From positions 2,666,001 through 2,730,000 of the forward strand of contig NZ_CP035758.1 of the NCBI RefSeq assembly GCF_004208415.1: a stretch of DNA of 64,000 nucleotides, read 5' to 3'. Within the stretch, counting starts at the first letter, position 1. Each line of letters starts with the position of its first letter. Shown piece by piece: positions 51,876-61,483 of the stretch. This DNA comes from Ktedonosporobacter rubrisoli. GTDB lineage: Bacteria > Chloroflexota > Ktedonobacteria > Ktedonobacterales > Ktedonobacteraceae. The position numbers and the translations under genes are program-made. The notes beneath the pieces are model-generated. The model worked only from the letters and a program-made list of their open reading frames with translations, was not told the origin of the DNA and searched no databases.

Positions 51876-52964
51876 ATGCAAATGCAAACGATTACCGATC
51901 CCCAGCTTGTTGAGGACCGGACCATATATGGCACATTGATCTTAGAGGATGGAACGCAGTTTGAGGGAAAGTCTTTTGGGTACAGGCAGGCGCAAGCTGG
52001 TGAGGTAGTTTTTAGCACCGGTATGGTGGGCTATCCAGAAGCCCTTACCGATGCCTCGTTTGAAGGCCAGTTGCTCGTCCTCACCTATCCGCTGATTGGA
52101 AATTATGGCGTGCCTGAACAGGCTTTATGGGAAGATGAGCGCATCCATGTCTCGGGGCTGATTGTTTCCAACTACATCGATACCCCGTCCCACGCGCAAT
52201 CTACCATGACACTGGCCACCTGGCTCAAGCAGCAAAAAGTTCCGGCCCTGGAGATCAAAGATACGCGCCGCTTGACTCAGCATATTCGCCAGCACGGTGC
52301 TATGTTGGGTAAGATAGTTTTTGAGCAGGATATTCCTTTCTATAATCCTGATCAGGAGAACCAGATTGCCCGCGTCTCCACAAAAAAGCTCGTGCGTGCC
52401 GGGAAGGGCAACAAGACTATTGCCCTTATCGATTGTGGGGCTAAGCGCAACATTGTGCGCAGCCTGCTTAAGCGCAATGTTGAAGTAATCACAGTTCCCT
52501 GGGATTATGCCCTGTTTGCGCCAGAGCAGCCCTTACACTTTGATGGCATTGTCATCTCCAATGGACCGGGCAATCCCAAATATGCAACGGCGACGATCAA
52601 CACGATTCGCACAGCGCTAGAGCACAACGTGCCTACACTGGGCGTCTGTATGGGCAATCAATTACTGACCCTGGCGGCAGGAGGCGATACCTATAAGATG
52701 AAGTTTGGGCACCGCAGCCAGAATCAGCCGTGTGTTATGAATGGCACGCAGCGCTGCTATATTACCACCCAGAATCATGGCTATGCCGTTGGCGATATTC
52801 CCGAGGGCTTTGCACCCTGGTTTAGCAATGCCAATGATGAAACGAATGAAGGTATCAAGCATATCTCAAAACCTTTTATGTCAGTGCAGTTCCATCCCGA
52901 AGCCGCGCCGGGACCAGTAGATACCGAATGGGTCTTTGATTACTTCCTGGAGAAGATTAGATGA
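51876..52964 (+). CDS. carA: Carbamoyl-phosphate synthase small chain
   Basis: A 362-residue glutaminase subunit. The N-terminal CarA domain (YGTLILEDGTQFEGKSFGY; FSTGMVGYPEALTDASFEGQ) precedes a class I glutamine amidotransferase with nucleophile Cys in GVCMGNQLL (the common His is Asn), YITTQNHGYAV and catalytic His in VQFHPEAAPGP. It supplies ammonia to the large chain. The stop overlaps the carB start by four bases (ATGA). It follows the carbamoyltransferase by 164 bases in the same operon. Confidence 0.95.
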   Translation: MQMQTITDPQLVEDRTIYGTLILEDGTQFEGKSFGYRQAQAGEVVFSTGMVGYPEALTDASFEGQLLVLTYPLIGNYGVPEQALWEDERIHVSGLIVSNYIDTPSHAQSTMTLATWLKQQKVPALEIKDTRRLTQHIRQHGAMLGKIVFEQDIPFYNPDQENQIARVSTKKLVRAGKGNKTIALIDCGAKRNIVRSLLKRNVEVITVPWDYALFAPEQPLHFDGIVISNGPGNPKYATATINTIRTALEHNVPTLGVCMGNQLLTLAAGGDTYKMKFGHRSQNQPCVMNGTQRCYITTQNHGYAVGDIPEGFAPWFSNANDETNEGIKHISKPFMSVQFHPEAAPGPVDTEWVFDYFLEKIR

Positions 52965-55900
52965 GTCAGTTGCAGAAAGTGTTATTGTTGGGATCGGGGG
53001 CATTAAAAATTGGCCAGGCCGGAGAGTTTGACTACTCCGGCTCGCAAGCGCTTAAAGCATTGAAGGAAGAGGGCGTGCAAACCGTCCTCATTAATCCCAA
53101 TATCGCTACCATTCAGACCTCGCAGATCCTGGCGGACCGGATCTATTTCCTGCCCGTCACGCCCTACTTTGTCGAAAAAGTGATCGAGCGGGAACGCCCA
53201 GATGGTATCTTGCTGTCCTTTGGTGGCCAGACTGCGCTCAACTGCGGCATCGAGCTGCACGAAAGTGGCGTCTTAAAACGCTATGGCGTGCGTATTCTAG
53301 GCACGCCGATTAGCGCCATTATTCTTACCGAGGATCGCCAGAAGTTTGCCGAGCACCTTATGAAGATCAATATTCCCACTCCACAGAGCCAGAGCGCGAC
53401 GACGCTGCCAGAAGCTCTGGAGATTGGGCAGCGCTTCGGCTTTCCGCTTATGGTGCGCGCCGGTTTCTCGCTAGGCGGTCAGGGCTCCGGTATCGCTCAT
53501 GATATCAAAGAGCTGGAAAGCATAGTTAATAAGGCGCTCTCATTTACGCCCCAGGTCTTAATTGAGCAATATCTGCATCATTATAAAGAAGTTGAGTATG
53601 AAGTAGTACGTGATCGCTATAATAACTGTATAACCGTCTGTAATATGGAAAACATGGACCCCCTGGGCATTCATACCGGAGAGTCCATTGTTATTGCGCC
53701 AAGCCAGACCTTAACGAATGAAGAGTATCATACGCTGCGCGCCGCCTCTATCGCGATTGTGCGTAGCCTGGGCATCGTAGGCGAATGCAATGTGCAGTAT
53801 GCGCTTGATCCTGTCACGTCTAAATTCTATGTAATTGAAGTTAATGCCCGCTTATCGCGCAGCTCAGCCCTGGCCAGCAAGGTTACCGGCTATCCACTGG
53901 CCTATATTGCGGCTAAACTTGCCCTGGGCTATGGTCTGACCGAACTGCCCAATAAAGTCACAGGAGTGACACGCGCCTGCTTTGAGCCAAGTCTCGATTA
54001 TCTTGTTGTCAAGATTCCGCGCTGGGATATTGCCAAATTTAAGGGCGCTGATGAAACAATTGGTACAGGGATGAAGTCAGTCGGCGAAGTTATGGGAATT
54101 GGCCGAACCTTTGAAGAAGCCTATCAAAAAGCGCTGCGCATGCTCGAACAGGGCTTTGAAGGTGCTGTGGCGCCAAGCAATTTCTTCAGTTCCCAGGCGC
54201 AGGCACAGCATTATCTTTCCACCCCTACTCCTAAGCGAGCCTTTGCCATTGCTCATGCTATTCAGCAAGGCATGGAGCTTGACGAGATCTATACTCTGAC
54301 AGGTATCGACCACTGGTTTCTGCAGCGTATTAAGCATATAGTCGAGATGGAACAGGCTCTTCAGCAGCATGCTAAATGTTCCTTCAATGCCGAAGAGATG
54401 CGTGCAATTAAGCAAGTGGGGATCTCCGATAAGCGCATCGCCGAACTGACGGAGCAGAGTGAGCTCGAAGTGCGCAAGCAGCGCAAAGAGTTGGGAGTGA
54501 AGCCAGCAGTTTTTCAGATTGATACCCTGGCTGCCGAATTTCCCGCCAGCACAAATTACCTCTACCTTACCTACAATGGCGAGCATCACGATGTCGCTCC
54601 GGGGAGAGATGGAGGTATTGTCGTCCTGGGGTCGGGACCATATCGCATTGGCTCCTCCGTTGAGTTTGACTGGACGAGCGTCAGTACTGTGGAGGCTTTA
54701 AAAAAGTACCAGAAGCAGGCAATCATTATTAACTGCAATCCCGAAACCGTCTCGACTGACTACGATGTCTCGGATCGTCTCTACTTTGAGGAACTTACTT
54801 TCGAGCGCATCGCCGACATCTACGATTTTGAGGAGCCATATGGCATGATCGTCTCAGTGGGTGGACAGACTCCCAACAATCGCGCCAAGGCTCTGCACGC
54901 TTATGGCTGTGCTTTGCTGGGAACTAGCGCTGAGGATATCGACCGAGCCGAGAATCGCAGCACCTTCTCGCAGTTGCTCGATAAGTTGGGTGTGCGCCAG
55001 CCCGAATGGGACTCGTTCAGCACCTTGGATGAGCTGGCAGCCTTTGCCGCGCGCGTGAGCTATCCTGTCCTGGTACGACCTTCATATGTGCTCTCGGGAA
55101 GCGCGATGAAGGTCTGCGATACGCTGGAAGAACTGGTCCATTATGCTCAGGAAGCTGCGACTGTCTCGCCGGCACATCCGGTCACCATCTCCAAGTTTTT
55201 CGAGTATGCACGCGAGGTTGAGCTGGATGCCGTTGCTCAATATGGGCAGATCAAGGCACATGTCATCTCTGAGCACATTGAGAATGCCGGTGTCCACTCG
55301 GGCGATGCTTCGATTGTCTTGCCGCCCCATTCAATCTCTGCGCAAGTCCAGCAAGAAATTGTCGGGATCGGGCGCAAGATCGCGGCTGCCCTCAATATTA
55401 CCGGGCCGGTAAATATTCAGTTTCTGGTCAGGGATGGAGAGGTCTATGTCATTGAGACCAACCTGCGCGCCTCGCGTACCTTCCCGTTCATCTCCAAAGT
55501 CACAGGCGTGAACTTTATGGATCTGTTTGTCGCGGCTTTGTTTGAGGAGCAGATTGCAGAAGTCGAGATTGCCCCTGCGCCTTTTGTGGCCGTGAAGGCT
55601 CCACAATTTTCCTTCTCGCGCCTCACTGATGCTGACCCGGTTTTGGGCGTAGAGATGGCTTCTACAGGTGAAGTGGCTTGCTTTGGTGAAGATCTGGCTG
55701 AGGCCTATCTCAAGGCTAGCCTGGCGACGGGAAGTAAGATACCAGAGAAAGGGGTTTTCCTTAGCTTTTGTGGCGAGGACAAGCATAAAGCCCTGGAACA
55801 GAGCTTGCAGCATTTACGAGCCCTGAACCTGCCACTTTATGCCACCGAGGAGACCTGGCAATTCTTGCGCGAACATGATATACAGGCTACCCTGCTACAT

Positions 55901-56212
55901 CAGCCCGATGAGCAGGCTGAACCCAATGTGCGGAGCTGTTTGCGCCAGCAACAGGTTGATCTGGCTCTTGTGGTCGTCACCGGCAACAAGCAGAAAGATT
56001 TTGATACATATTATACGCTGCGCCGCCTGGCTGTGGACTGCAATATCCAGCTAATTACGAAGATCAAGCAGATGCGCTTGTTCCTCGAAGCTCTGGCGAG
56101 CAAGAAGCTGGACACGCTCCCAATTAAAGCCTGGGATGAATATTGCCATGTATCAGAGGAAGGTAAGCAAGCAGTGAGCTCGCCGGTTCCTGTAAAGGCT
56201 TCTATCGGCTAA
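52961..56212 (+). CDS. carB: Carbamoyl-phosphate synthase large chain
   Basis: A 1083-residue synthetase with two homologous ATP-grasp halves, an oligomerisation region and a C-terminal MGS-like allosteric domain (about 940-1075). The opening GSGALKIGQAGEFDYSGSQALK and, in the second half, GSGPYRIGSSVEFDWTSVST are closer in wording to arginine-type CPS I/CAD than to the E. coli PIVIGQACEFDYSG form. It makes carbamoyl phosphate from bicarbonate, ammonia and two ATP. An Arg-responsive T-box at the operon head fits an arginine-dedicated enzyme. The start overlaps the carA stop. Confidence 0.95.
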   Translation: MSQLQKVLLLGSGALKIGQAGEFDYSGSQALKALKEEGVQTVLINPNIATIQTSQILADRIYFLPVTPYFVEKVIERERPDGILLSFGGQTALNCGIELHESGVLKRYGVRILGTPISAIILTEDRQKFAEHLMKINIPTPQSQSATTLPEALEIGQRFGFPLMVRAGFSLGGQGSGIAHDIKELESIVNKALSFTPQVLIEQYLHHYKEVEYEVVRDRYNNCITVCNMENMDPLGIHTGESIVIAPSQTLTNEEYHTLRAASIAIVRSLGIVGECNVQYALDPVTSKFYVIEVNARLSRSSALASKVTGYPLAYIAAKLALGYGLTELPNKVTGVTRACFEPSLDYLVVKIPRWDIAKFKGADETIGTGMKSVGEVMGIGRTFEEAYQKALRMLEQGFEGAVAPSNFFSSQAQAQHYLSTPTPKRAFAIAHAIQQGMELDEIYTLTGIDHWFLQRIKHIVEMEQALQQHAKCSFNAEEMRAIKQVGISDKRIAELTEQSELEVRKQRKELGVKPAVFQIDTLAAEFPASTNYLYLTYNGEHHDVAPGRDGGIVVLGSGPYRIGSSVEFDWTSVSTVEALKKYQKQAIIINCNPETVSTDYDVSDRLYFEELTFERIADIYDFEEPYGMIVSVGGQTPNNRAKALHAYGCALLGTSAEDIDRAENRSTFSQLLDKLGVRQPEWDSFSTLDELAAFAARVSYPVLVRPSYVLSGSAMKVCDTLEELVHYAQEAATVSPAHPVTISKFFEYAREVELDAVAQYGQIKAHVISEHIENAGVHSGDASIVLPPHSISAQVQQEIVGIGRKIAAALNITGPVNIQFLVRDGEVYVIETNLRASRTFPFISKVTGVNFMDLFVAALFEEQIAEVEIAPAPFVAVKAPQFSFSRLTDADPVLGVEMASTGEVACFGEDLAEAYLKASLATGSKIPEKGVFLSFCGEDKHKALEQSLQHLRALNLPLYATEETWQFLREHDIQATLLHQPDEQAEPNVRSCLRQQQVDLALVVVTGNKQKDFDTYYTLRRLAVDCNIQLITKIKQMRLFLEALASKKLDTLPIKAWDEYCHVSEEGKQAVSSPVPVKASIG

Positions 56213-56253
56213 CTTATAATAGCGCTAAATTCGATAAGAGGCCGCTATTGCTC

Positions 56254-56282
56254 TTGACAAAGGCACCTCTCGTGATTATACT
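56254..56282 (+). promoter_or_regulatory. Promoter of the DIP1984-family gene
   Basis: TTGACA (56254-56259), 17 bases and TATACT (56277-56282) make a near-perfect housekeeping promoter 63 bases before the ATG at 56345, so this gene is independent of the car operon. Confidence 0.8.
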
Positions 56283-56344
56283 CTAAATTAGTTGACATAT
56301 AACAAATGAGATGTGAACTGTCATTTCGCAAGGAGGCCGGAATT

Positions 56345-56803
56345 ATGAAGCTTGCAGAAGCATTGGTGCTGCGTGCAGATCTGCAGAAGCGCATCGAGCA
56401 GATGCGTAACCGCCTGAATCAAAGCGCTCTGGTCCAGGAAGGTGAACAGCCGCCTGAGAACCCTACAGAGTTGCTGACGGAGCTGGGGCAGATGCTGGCT
56501 CAATTGCAGGAGCTTATTGCGCGAATCAATAGGACCAATCTGCAAGCCAGCCTGCCGGATGGTACTACTCTTACCAATGCGCTGGCACAGCGAGATGTGC
56601 TTTCGCTGCACCACAGCATTATTGATGGACTGGCCGATACGGCCTCTAATCGGATTGAGCGTTATGGGCGCGCTGAGATTCGTAAGCTTTCCACGGTCGA
56701 TGTCGCAGCGCTGCGTAAGCAATTGGATGAGCTTGCTCGCCAGAGGCGCGAACTGGATACAACCATCCAGGCCACGAACTGGACGACCGATCTTTTAGAA
56801 TAG
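56345..56803 (+). CDS. DIP1984/septicolysin-family protein
   Basis: A 152-residue all-alpha protein. MKLAEALVLRADLQKRIEQMRNR is the DIP1984-family opening; a two-helix coiled-coil pattern runs through residues 5-60 and 110-150 (ALRKQLDELARQRRELDTTIQ). AAGGAGG eight bases before the ATG at 56345 fixes the start. The family is annotated septicolysin-like but its function is not established. It has its own strong promoter and a hairpin about 220 bases after the stop. Confidence 0.82.
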   Translation: MKLAEALVLRADLQKRIEQMRNRLNQSALVQEGEQPPENPTELLTELGQMLAQLQELIARINRTNLQASLPDGTTLTNALAQRDVLSLHHSIIDGLADTASNRIERYGRAEIRKLSTVDVAALRKQLDELARQRRELDTTIQATNWTTDLLE

Positions 56804-57023
56804 TAAGAAAGAGGCGCAAGCAGGTAGCCGGACGAGCTGAGTAGCGAGCACCAGGGCGGCAACGGCCCGGATGTTGCATAACTTTTTGGTAAAAGCGGGT
56901 TCGAATCCTGTGCCAGGGGCGGCGTATTCTGCATTGTAATGCCCAGCACTGTCACAAGTGCACAAAGTATAGCGCATCGAATCACTACCAGGTGTTGGAC
57001 TCGACTCTTCGGTGAGGGTGGGT

Positions 57024-57053
57024 AAGGGGAGGCTTGCGCCCCTTTCTCTTTGT
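57024..57053 (+). terminator. Probable terminator after the DIP1984-family gene
   Basis: AAGGGG (57024-57029) and CCCCTT (57039-57044) with a nine-base loop precede TCTCTTTGTT. It is short but U-rich downstream. The preceding 56850-56920 stretch contains a tRNA-like T-arm but no full tRNA. Confidence 0.45.
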
Positions 57054-57139
57054 TAATGCTCCCTATAGATACAACACCTCCGCTGAGCTTCTATCCCTTC
57101 CATCTTTTCGGATTGGCTCACCAGTAGCTGAGTATATAG

Positions 57140-57691
57140 TTATTCCATGATTTCCTGCGCTTGCCTCGGTTCGAGGAGAACCCAATTCTTTGATACCAGG
57201 GGTTCGCTACAGATGTTACGATTAAAACAACATGGCCTTCGCTCTCCGTGTTTGAGCTTTGAGCAGGCCACCTCTATTCGATGTTGACGCGTTTTGGCTT
57301 GGTTGGTCGCTCGTATCCAGCGAATCCAGTCCCACCTTGCGCTCGGCGTGATCTTCAGCCAGAGAGCGTGCGCCTGTGGAACGGCCAGGAGAGCGCTCTT
57401 TACATCTGCTGGCACCTCGGGTTCCAACCATTCTTTCGTTGGTTCAATCTCCAGGGCTACCGTGTCACCGACGTTTGCGCAAGCGGCTTCAAGCATGGTT
57501 TTGTCAATCCTGAACCAGTGACTTCCCTTCCCGTCTGGTTCGAGCGCTGCTTGAAAGCGGAAACCATTTATGGTTCCCTCAACCATTGTCATACCTCGTG
57601 ACGGCAGTTGTGCGCTGGCTTCTTGAGGCAGCTTGAGAATGGTCCATGAGCCGATTTTATACAGTTTAGCTTCGAAACTGATTGTTGACAT
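57140..57691 (-). CDS. DUF1905 / bacteriocin-protection (YdeI-like) protein
   Basis: A 183-residue protein. The N-terminal ~90 residues (ISFEAKLYKIGSWTILKLPQ; GFRFQAALEPDGKGSHWFRI) are the DUF1905 beta-barrel-like domain. The middle (VPADVKSALLAVPQAHALW; RWDWIRWIRATNQAKTRQHR) is the YdeI/OmpD-associated region; the last ~40 residues are not conserved. AAGGA precedes the ATG at 57691; the frame opens earlier. Homologues are linked to protection from bacteriocin or stress, without a known reaction. It is tempting but unproven to link it to the lanthipeptide locus 16 kb away. Confidence 0.75.
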   Translation of the reverse strand: MSTISFEAKLYKIGSWTILKLPQEASAQLPSRGMTMVEGTINGFRFQAALEPDGKGSHWFRIDKTMLEAACANVGDTVALEIEPTKEWLEPEVPADVKSALLAVPQAHALWLKITPSARWDWIRWIRATNQAKTRQHRIEVACSKLKHGERRPCCFNRNICSEPLVSKNWVLLEPRQAQEIME

Positions 57692-58156
57692 ATTTCCTTG
57701 CTCCTTGCTTAGCTCATGATCAGGCACATAAGCTACATTGTACGATCGTCAAACCGGTATGTTCTGTATGCTTACAAGAATAGCACAAAGATGAGGTACA
57801 AACAGTCACCAAAAGTCTACCTTGGGGAGCATTTTCCTGGGAAAAAAGCTTGATGTTGGGGAGAAAGACGCTCAGAGGTGGTGGGGAAAGTCTCGACGAT
57901 ACCTACATGTATCACAGAACCAGGGAAGCGAACAGAGAGAAGGCTGAAGGCCCGAAATTCTTCCGCATGTCCGCTCAATACATAGAAGAATAGAGCTAGC
58001 GATATTTTTTTATGTTCTTATTTTTAGCCATATTATAGATTTTTATGTGTATATGAGAAATATATTTAAATTCTAGTATTTCATCTTGTGATGAGACTGT
58101 GCTACTATTGCATCTATACATCAGTTTGTATAATTACAAAAAATTGAGGAGTCGAA
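57692..58156. other. AT-rich divergent intergenic region
   Basis: About 465 bases between the DUF1905 gene (leftward) and the GH92 gene (rightward), very AT-rich from 57990 to 58140. TGAGGAG before the GH92 ATG is visible. No RNA or palindrome stood out. Confidence 0.45.
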
Positions 58157-60580
58157 ATGGTACGTGGTAGAGGTATAAGGTTGGCACAGACTCTGACTAT
58201 TGCGCTCTTGCTTATGTTGCTGATCCCCTCGGGGCTGGCCCTGGCCAGAGGAGTGCACGTACTGGCGGCTGGCTCTGCGCTTACTTCAGCCGCTAATTCA
58301 GTTGCCGAGGTTGATCCGTTTACGGGTACAGGAGCTCAGCCCGGTTCCCCTTCAGGGTATGCAGGGGGTGATACGTTTCCCGGGGCGGATGTTCCCTTTG
58401 GCCTTGTGCAGTGGAGCCCCGATACGGTAAGCTATGCCCCTGGCGGTTACTGGTATCCAGATAATCGCATTAAAGGTTTTAGCCTTACCCACCTCAACGG
58501 GGCAGGTTGTCCAGCTTATGGTGATATTCCCTTTATTCCATATGTCGGGACTGTCAAGGAATCACCGGCGGCTAACCCTTCACGCTATATTGCCACTTTT
58601 TCCCATGCCCATGAGACGGCAAGTCCGGGCTATTATCAGGTGGCTCTCGATAATAAAGTAAATGTTGAACTGACAGTGACCCAGCATAGTGGTCTCGGGC
58701 GCTTTACGTATCCCCAGGGACAGACAGCAACATTGCTGCTCAACGTCTCGGGCTCGGCTAACGGAACGCATGATGCTCAGGTGAAGATTGGGCATGATTC
58801 TATTTCGGGCTGGGCTCTCAGTGGCGGTTTTTGCGGTGCCAAAAATACATACAAGCTCTATTTCTGGACCCAATTTAGTCAGCCCTTTGCGACAACTGGG
58901 ACCTGGCATGATAAAGCGCTGCAACCTGGCAACCTCAATGCTGAGGGTGGCAGCCCGGCTTCGCCTGCCGTGCAGCAACTGAGCACACTTCTCAAGCAGC
59001 GAACGTCTCTTCCGCCATCTGCTACACAATTGCATCCAGCTACTATCGCCTCTGGACCTGGCTCAGGTGCTTATGTTACGTTTGATACGCGGGCAAGCTC
59101 TACGATTACTGCACATGTGGGAGTCTCCTTTGTCAGCGTGGCCAATGCGCGAGATAACGTTGAGCAAGAAGCTGGGCACAACAATTTTGCCCGCGCACAA
59201 AAGCAAGCTCAGCAAGCCTGGTTACAGCGCTTGAACAGCATTCGCATTAAGGGTGGTTTGGCCACTCAGCGTAGTACATTTTACACGGCTCTCTATCATG
59301 TCTTTCTGCAGCCCAATATCTTTTCTGATGTGAATGGCCAGTATATTGGTTTCGATGGCAATATCCATACGGTAGAACCAGGCCACGCTCAATATGCAAA
59401 CTATTCGGGATGGGATATCTATCGCTCGGAAATACAGTTGCTGGCCCTGCTTGCTCCTAAAGAGACAAGCGATATTGTCAAATCTATGCTCAATGACTAT
59501 AGACAAAGTGGTCAATTGCCCAAATGGAGCCTGGCTAATAGCGAGACATATGTTATGGTTGGCGATCCTGCTGATCCTATCATTGCCGGAGCATATGCCT
59601 TTGGCGCGCGGAACTTTGATACGCAGGCGGCTCTGGATGCTATGGTTAAACAGGCTACACAGCCAAATAATGTACGTCCCGGGCAAAATTATTTGGATGA
59701 GCTCGGCTATCTACCGACAGATGGCCACTATGGATGCTGTAGTTTTTATGGCCCTGCCGCTACTTCTCTGGAGTACAACACCGCAGACTTTGCTATCTCG
59801 GCTTTTGCCCGCCAGCTAGGAGAGCATGCTAGCGCACAGAAGTTCTTAGCGCGCGCACAAAACTGGAAAAAACTTTTCAATCCAGCTACGCATTTTCTGG
59901 AGCCACGCAACCTTGAGGGAGCTTTTCCCGCCTCGTATGATCCAGCCAGCCCGCAAGGTTGGGTAGAGGGGAATGGTGCTCAATATAGTTGGATGGTGCC
60001 CTTTAACTTGCGAGGCCTTTTCAATGCGCTTGGCGGCAATGATAAAGTTGTTAAGCGGCTCGATACTTTCTTCACGCGCCTGAACGCTGGCCCCAATCAG
60101 CCTTATGCCTTCCTGGGTAATGAGCCAACCTTTGAGACGCCCTGGGAATATGATTATGCCGGCGCACCTTACAAGGCCCAGAAGGTAGTAAGAGATGTCG
60201 CCAATACACTCTATACTCCCGGTCCGGGTGGCCTGGCCGGCAATGACGATCTGGGCGAGACCTCTTCATGGTATGTCTTTGCGGCGTTGGGTATGTTTCC
60301 CGAAACGCCCGGTACTGCTGATCTTGCTCTGGCCAGCCCTCTTTTCCCGGAGATAACTATTTATCGTCAAGGAGGGCAGGTTATCCAGATCTATGCGCTC
60401 CAGGCTTCGGCGCGCACGCCTTATATCCATAACCTGTTGCTCAATGGGGAATTGAGTCACAAACCATGGTTGCCTGCTTCATTTATCGAGAAGGGTGGAA
60501 CGCTTAATTTTACCTTGTCCGATACGCCTGATCGAAGCTGGGGCAGCGATCCTGCGGATGCTCCACCCTCAGCATTCTAG
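58157..60580 (+). CDS. Secreted GH92-family alpha-1,2-mannosidase
   Basis: An 807-residue enzyme with a signal peptide (about residues 1-32). VDPFTGTGAQPGSPSGYAGG and DTFPGADVPFGLVQWSPDT begin the N-terminal beta-sandwich. The (alpha/alpha)6 domain holds FLGNEPTFETPWEYDYAGAPYK and GLAGNDDLGETSSWYVFAALG with the GH92 catalytic Glu/Asp set (GNDDLGETSSWYVF). It removes alpha-linked mannose from glycans in a calcium-dependent reaction outside the cell. TGAGGAG precedes the ATG. A strong terminator lies 65 bases after the stop. It is a single-gene unit. Confidence 0.93.
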   Translation: MVRGRGIRLAQTLTIALLLMLLIPSGLALARGVHVLAAGSALTSAANSVAEVDPFTGTGAQPGSPSGYAGGDTFPGADVPFGLVQWSPDTVSYAPGGYWYPDNRIKGFSLTHLNGAGCPAYGDIPFIPYVGTVKESPAANPSRYIATFSHAHETASPGYYQVALDNKVNVELTVTQHSGLGRFTYPQGQTATLLLNVSGSANGTHDAQVKIGHDSISGWALSGGFCGAKNTYKLYFWTQFSQPFATTGTWHDKALQPGNLNAEGGSPASPAVQQLSTLLKQRTSLPPSATQLHPATIASGPGSGAYVTFDTRASSTITAHVGVSFVSVANARDNVEQEAGHNNFARAQKQAQQAWLQRLNSIRIKGGLATQRSTFYTALYHVFLQPNIFSDVNGQYIGFDGNIHTVEPGHAQYANYSGWDIYRSEIQLLALLAPKETSDIVKSMLNDYRQSGQLPKWSLANSETYVMVGDPADPIIAGAYAFGARNFDTQAALDAMVKQATQPNNVRPGQNYLDELGYLPTDGHYGCCSFYGPAATSLEYNTADFAISAFARQLGEHASAQKFLARAQNWKKLFNPATHFLEPRNLEGAFPASYDPASPQGWVEGNGAQYSWMVPFNLRGLFNALGGNDKVVKRLDTFFTRLNAGPNQPYAFLGNEPTFETPWEYDYAGAPYKAQKVVRDVANTLYTPGPGGLAGNDDLGETSSWYVFAALGMFPETPGTADLALASPLFPEITIYRQGGQVIQIYALQASARTPYIHNLLLNGELSHKPWLPASFIEKGGTLNFTLSDTPDRSWGSDPADAPPSAF

Positions 60581-60645
60581 ATGGATTGCAGGGGATAGCT
60601 TGAAAAGACACGACACTAAATAGATCAACGGAGCTACGGGATGGC

Positions 60646-60691
60646 AAACAAGCTCAGATTCACGGGAGGGACCTGGATCTGGGCTTGTTTT
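60646..60691 (+). terminator. Terminator of the GH92 gene
   Basis: AAACAAGCTCAGAT (60646-60659) and ATCTGGGCTTGTTT (60677-60690), one wobble in 14 pairs, with a 17-base loop and Ts at the end. Confidence 0.85.
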
Positions 60692-61483
60692 CTGTGAAGC
60701 AATAATACGGTTTCTGCTCGTAGATGCAGGAAGCGGCAGGCTGCGATAAAGTGGGGCCGATATGCTAAGAGGAGCGGTAGCTACTATCTTTGATTTGCTG
60801 GCGAGTGCCGTTTAGTAATGGCGGCAGCTTGTCAGGCATGGCACGATTTTCTTTTTGGGTAAATTCTGGGTAAAACTATTTACCCAGCAAGTTGAAATGG
60901 CCTGAGCTTCTGGCCCTCTTTTGTCAGGCTAAGAGAGTGGGAGCTCGCAATGCCCTGAGGTGGGCAGTTAAAATATTTTACCCCTTCCTTCTAACTTTGG
61001 TTAGATGCTTTCCTATAAGCTCGAACTATACACTGTTATTGGAAACGGTTACGCGCTTATCCCTGAAGAACTTTTTAATAAAAGAGCGTATTCAGCTGCC
61101 TTATCCCTTACGCTACCCGGTAGCTTATGATACGAGATAGGATAAGCATAGCCGATAAATACTCCCACCTGAATGCAGGCAGATATGCTTTTAGAAGATG
61201 TCTAGATGTTCGGGCGTTATGCATAACGCGAAATGCTTCTGCCCGTTCTTGTCTGGCTATTAGCTCTGCAGGCCACGGCCTGGGGAGATGTTTTATCCAT
61301 GCTTAGACATTCACCTGCTCATCGGCAGAGCTTACGTTATCCCCCAGAAATCTGCACAGGCTATTTCGGTACAATAACCCGATGTACGCTAGCTTAGTTT
61401 TGCTTTCCACAAAGGAGCTTTTATGTACATTTCAAGGTAGCACACCTGTATTTTAGTAACAATAGTCACAGGAGGTATTTTAT
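60692..61483 (+). other. Long leader region with hairpin and five-codon mini-ORF
   Basis: About 790 bases without a gene. CTGGGTAAA-ACTA-TTTACCCAG (60866-60887) is a perfect 9-bp hairpin. GGAAACGGTTACG near 61040 resembles a LacI-family half site pair. At 61423-61440 an ATG behind AAAGGAG encodes only M-Y-I-S-R then stop, 43 bases before the binding-protein start; this could be a leader peptide. AGGAGG for the next gene follows. Confidence 0.5.

Noticed and set aside
56887..56918. GCGGGTTCGAATCCTGT, a tRNA-like T-arm
   Set aside because: No matching 5' acceptor (CCCTGGC) or canonical anticodon arm exists upstream; either a tRNA 3' remnant or chance.
57140..57691. DUF1905/YdeI-like gene as lanthipeptide immunity factor
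   Set aside because: 16 kb away with unrelated neighbours; no evidence of linkage.
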